Origin: an uncultured Collinsella sp.
GTDB taxonomy: Bacteria; Actinomycetota; Coriobacteriia; Coriobacteriales; Coriobacteriaceae
DNA: 8,277 nucleotides
NCBI GenBank assembly: GCA_900554495.1
Contig: USHR01000074.1
Span: 1-8,277 of the forward strand
Direction: 5' to 3'
The notes under the pieces were generated by a model. The model was not told the DNA's origin. It searched no databases and saw nothing but the letters and a program-made list of their open reading frames with translations. Position numbers and translations under genes: made by a program. Shown piece after piece: positions 6,594 through 8,277 of this stretch; position 1 is the first letter of the stretch, and every line of letters begins with the position of its first letter.

Positions 6594-7043
6594 ATGAACG
6601 CAACGAATATGGTCCAGGGAAACCTCGCCCTTAAGCTCGAGACGCCTGCAGAACCCACTTTTACGGTTGTTCAGGGTGGCCGCTCCGGCTTTCAGCCTTT
6701 GACTGTAAAGCCTGCTCGCAATCAGCAGACTGTAGTCGCGCCGGCCCGCGTTGCCCTGAAGGTTCCGACGATTGTCGCCTTTGCCGTTGCGCTTACGCTC
6801 TTCTTTGTCCTCGCTACGTCGGTCTTTAGCGCTCGTCACGCCGCGTATGCCGAGTCCGTTTCCAACGTTACCTACGAGACCATTCGCGTTCAGCCTGGCG
6901 ACTCTCTTTGGTCGCTTGCCGAGGAATATCCAATCGAAGGCCTTTCCACGCAAGAGACTTCCGACATGATCCGTAACGTCAATCATCTGGAGCATGGTTC
7001 GCTCGCCGCCGGTGCGCATCTTAAGGTTCCTGCTCGTTCGTAA
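6594..7043 (+). CDS. LysM-domain membrane protein, probable SOS-induced cell-division suppressor (YneA/DivS/ChiZ-like)
   Basis: This protein has about 149 residues. A cytoplasmic N-terminal stretch of about 55 residues (low complexity, P/V/Q-rich) is followed by one strong membrane segment (VPTIVAFAVALTLFFVLATSVF) and a C-terminal LysM domain, YETIRVQPGDSLWSLAEEY through the GAHLKVP end, which would bind peptidoglycan outside the membrane. The same architecture and the same position, divergent from lexA and upstream of nrdR, characterise the SOS division inhibitors YneA of Bacillus, DivS of Corynebacterium and ChiZ (Rv2719c) of Mycobacterium. Its promoter is overlaid by SOS boxes. The role, halting septation while DNA is repaired, is inferred from architecture, position and operators rather than from sequence identity. 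Two consecutive ATGs exist (6591, 6594); AGGAG at 6583-6587 is 6 bases from the second, which is preferred. Confidence 0.85.
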   Translation: MNATNMVQGNLALKLETPAEPTFTVVQGGRSGFQPLTVKPARNQQTVVAPARVALKVPTIVAFAVALTLFFVLATSVFSARHAAYAESVSNVTYETIRVQPGDSLWSLAEEYPIEGLSTQETSDMIRNVNHLEHGSLAAGAHLKVPARS

Positions 7044-7056
7044 TCATTATCGCGCT

Positions 7057-7100
7057 GCGCATGGTACCCTTGTTATCGTTTAAGAGGAGGTACCATGCGC
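7057..7100 (+). promoter_or_regulatory. Inverted repeat enclosing the nrdR ribosome binding site and start codon
   Basis: The 12 bases at 7057-7068 are the perfect reverse complement of 7089-7100, with a 20-base loop between. The right arm contains the final GG of the AGGAGG ribosome binding site (7085-7090) and the whole ATG of nrdR (7095-7097); the rest of the binding site sits in the loop. In an mRNA that begins upstream, such as read-through from the LysM gene, the stem would hide the start codon. It could instead be a DNA operator. Confidence 0.6.
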
Positions 7101-7538
7101 TGTCCCAAATGCGGCAAGGCACATACCCGCGTCGTTGATTCCCGTATGCAGGAGTCAAATAACACCATTAAGCGCCGTCGCGAATGTTGCTCGTGTAATT
7201 ACCGCTTTACAACGTTCGAGCGATGCGAAGACCCAATCGAGGTCATTAAGTCAGACGGAACTAAGCAGCGGTTCGATCGCAATAAGCTGCTCGTCGGCTT
7301 GATGCGCGCCACCATCAAGCGTGATATCGACACTAAGAAGCTCAATGAGATTATCGACGACATCGAGGTCGAGCTGCGCTCTCGCACGCTGACGGCCGTC
7401 ACGTCGCATGAGTTGGGTGACATGGTGCTCAAACGCTTGGCCAAGATCGACAAGGTGGCGTACATCCGCTTTGCCTCGGTCTACCGCGATTTCAAAGACG
7501 TCGATGAGTTTTTGCAAGAGCTCGACAAGCTAAGGTGA
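7095..7538 (+). CDS. nrdR: Transcriptional repressor NrdR
   Basis: NrdR represses ribonucleotide reductase genes by sensing ATP/dATP and binding paired NrdR boxes. The protein has the standard family length, 147 aa. The N-terminal zinc ribbon carries C3-P-K-C6 and C31-x2-C34 (RRRECCSCNYRFTTFE) and is followed by the ATP-cone domain, about 46-136, with the IEVIKSDGTKQRFDRNKL start that forms the nucleotide-binding strand. C32 is an extra cysteine next to the zinc ligand. The start is set by AGGAGG four bases upstream and the family-typical MRCPKCG. The gene follows the LysM gene by 51 bp and precedes dut by 4 bp. Placing nrdR with an SOS division gene and dUTPase groups control of dNTP supply with DNA damage. 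No NrdR-box pair was recognised in the window, so its targets lie elsewhere. Confidence 0.96.
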   Translation: MRCPKCGKAHTRVVDSRMQESNNTIKRRRECCSCNYRFTTFERCEDPIEVIKSDGTKQRFDRNKLLVGLMRATIKRDIDTKKLNEIIDDIEVELRSRTLTAVTSHELGDMVLKRLAKIDKVAYIRFASVYRDFKDVDEFLQELDKLR

Positions 7539-7542
7539 TTCC

Positions 7543-7986
7543 ATGTCCAACATTACCGTCAACATAAAGCGTCTCGACCCCACCGTCGAGCTTCCCAAAT
7601 ACGCCCATCCCACCGATGCCGGCTTGGATCTGCGCTCCAACGAGGACTGCGTCCTGAAGCCCTTCGAACGTCGTCTGGTCTCTACCGGGCTGGCCATCGC
7701 CCTGCCCGATGGCTACGCCGGCTTCGTCCAGCCCCGCAGCGGTCTCGCCATCAAGCAGGGCCTGTCTATAGTCAATACGCCTGGCCTCATCGACGCCCAC
7801 TACCGAGGAGAACTCAAGGTTATCCTCATCAACCTGGACCCCTCAAACAACATCCAAATCAACAAAGGCGACCGCATAGCCCAACTCGTCATCCAAGAAG
7901 TCCCCACGGTTAACCTCATAGAAGTAGAAGAACTAGACGAAACCGACCGAGGCAACGGAGGCTTCGGCTCCAGCGGCGTCGCCTAG
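7543..7986 (+). CDS. dut: Deoxyuridine 5'-triphosphate nucleotidohydrolase (dUTPase)
   Basis: This is a homotrimeric-type dUTPase that hydrolyses dUTP to dUMP and pyrophosphate, keeping uracil out of DNA and supplying dUMP for thymidylate synthesis. All five family motifs are present in 147 aa: motif 1 AGLDL (26-30), motif 2 PRSGLA (64-69), motif 3 GLIDAHYRGE (81-90, with catalytic D84), motif 4 KGDRIAQLV (108-116) and motif 5 RGNGGFGSSG (136-145, the C-terminal arm that closes over the substrate). The start ATG is four bases after the nrdR stop, with AAGGTGA overlapping that stop as ribosome binding site, so the genes are surely cotranscribed. From about 7800 the coding strand becomes C/A-rich, with ATA, CTA, CGA and GAA codons that are rare in the other genes here; the protein motifs remain intact. 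Confidence 0.96.
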   Translation: MSNITVNIKRLDPTVELPKYAHPTDAGLDLRSNEDCVLKPFERRLVSTGLAIALPDGYAGFVQPRSGLAIKQGLSIVNTPGLIDAHYRGELKVILINLDPSNNIQINKGDRIAQLVIQEVPTVNLIEVEELDETDRGNGGFGSSGVA

Positions 7987-8002
7987 GGGCGCTCGTATCC
8001 CT

Positions 8003-8105
8003 CCCGCCCGGGGCTTACCTATATCATTCCATGCTCAAACATTCTCGCGTCGCTTCGGTCGCTGCGAAACTGCGCGTGGAACGATATAGGTAAGCCCCGG
8101 GCGGG
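8003..8105. repeat. 103-bp near-perfect palindrome (29-bp arms, 45-base centre)
   Basis: The arm at 8003-8031 is the reverse complement of 8077-8105 with a single mismatch (A8026 opposite C8082). The 45-base centre is GC-rich and holds no recognisable gene. It begins 16 bp after the dut stop. An RNA copy would form a very long stem that could stop transcription or protect the dut mRNA 3' end, although no T-run follows directly. The size and compact inverted structure also suit a dispersed intergenic palindrome or a small MITE-like unit; no target-site duplication was evident. Confidence 0.8.
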
Positions 8106-8138
8106 CGGCTACTCGCTTGAAACAATATTTACTTTTCT

Positions 8139-8187
8139 AGTAAGCCGATGCGACAAAGGGGCTGTCCCTTTGTCGCATCGGCTTACT
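8139..8187. repeat. 22-bp perfect inverted repeat with 5-base loop, REP-like; possible terminator
   Basis: 8139-8160 and 8166-8187 are perfect reverse complements around the loop GCTGT. The core GACAAAGGG / CCCTTTGTC is of a type I associate with repeated intergenic palindromes of gut bacteria. On the plus strand a T-rich stretch (8189-8201) follows, so it may end transcription coming from nrdR-dut. The hairpin is certain from the sequence; the repeat-family and terminator roles are inferred. Confidence 0.7.
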
Positions 8188-8255
8188 GTATTTATATTTT
8201 CCTGTTTTACCTTTGCAGGTTCGGCTTATAGGACAAAATGTGTGTCTGCTTTAGG

Positions 8256-8277
8256 GGCATCGGCGCAGGTCGATGCC
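8256..8277. repeat. Hairpin cut by the window end
   Basis: GGCATCG (8256-8262) pairs with CGATGCC (8271-8277) around an 8-base loop. The stem may extend, since two more G precede it at 8254-8255 and the matching bases would lie past the window. Nothing else supportable was seen in 8188-8255 apart from T-rich sequence and a second copy of TCGGCTTA (8221-8228; the first is at 8178-8185). Confidence 0.4.

Noticed and set aside
6528..7019. 163-codon open frame on the minus strand opposite the LysM gene
   Set aside because: Lies antisense to the LysM gene and runs through the SOS-box region; composition R/K/N-rich without a domain.
8013..8030. Possible NrdR box (CTATAT-like sequence in the palindrome arm)
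   Set aside because: Only a half-match to the 16-bp NrdR-box palindrome, no second box at the required spacing, and it lies downstream rather than upstream of a gene.
8003..8277. CRISPR array or tRNA gene in the terminal gene-free region
   Set aside because: The repeats are inverted, not regularly spaced direct repeats, and no cloverleaf or T-loop motif was found.

Overview
The window reads as core chromosome of a Gram-positive actinobacterium of the class Coriobacteriia, most likely Collinsella or a close relative. The grounds are the moderately high G+C, heavy use of CGT/CGC and GAG codons, a lexA / LysM-protein / nrdR order typical of Actinobacteria, and a spoVS-miaB neighbourhood shared with Firmicutes. 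The genus is an inference from gene order and codon style, not a database match.

Layout. At the left end (about 1-2870, plus strand) lie a MutL-like GHKL ATPase gene that may be cut by the window edge, spoVS and miaB. miaB, miaA and hflX then run as a tight plus-strand operon with TAATG stop/start overlaps. Two genes on the minus strand face this operon: lexA (5786-6430) and, coupled to it by another TAATG, a small multi-pass membrane protein of the DUF1624/HGSNAT-like acyltransferase family. Its last 16 bases overlap the 3' end of hflX in convergent orientation. lexA is divergent from a plus-strand run of a LysM membrane protein, nrdR and dut. The last 290 bases (7987-8277) hold no convincing gene but carry a cluster of inverted repeats: a 103-bp near-palindrome, a 22-bp perfect hairpin and a third hairpin cut by the window end.

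How the genes fit together. MiaA and MiaB act one after the other to make ms2i6A37 in tRNA, and HflX is the ribosome-rescue/splitting GTPase that often travels with miaA. The right half is a DNA-damage and nucleotide-supply block: LexA (SOS repressor), a LysM protein that by position and architecture resembles the SOS division suppressors YneA (Bacillus), DivS (Corynebacterium) and ChiZ (Mycobacterium), NrdR (repressor of ribonucleotide reductase genes) and dUTPase. The lexA/LysM divergent region contains three SOS-box-like sites; one sits inside the spacer of a good TTGACA-N16-GATAAT promoter for the LysM gene.

Most of the window is conserved housekeeping sequence. The less expected signals are a perfect 12-bp inverted repeat that would bury the nrdR start codon in an RNA stem, translational coupling of a membrane acyltransferase-like gene to lexA, the MutL-like ATPase beside spoVS-miaB, and the palindrome cluster downstream of dut.
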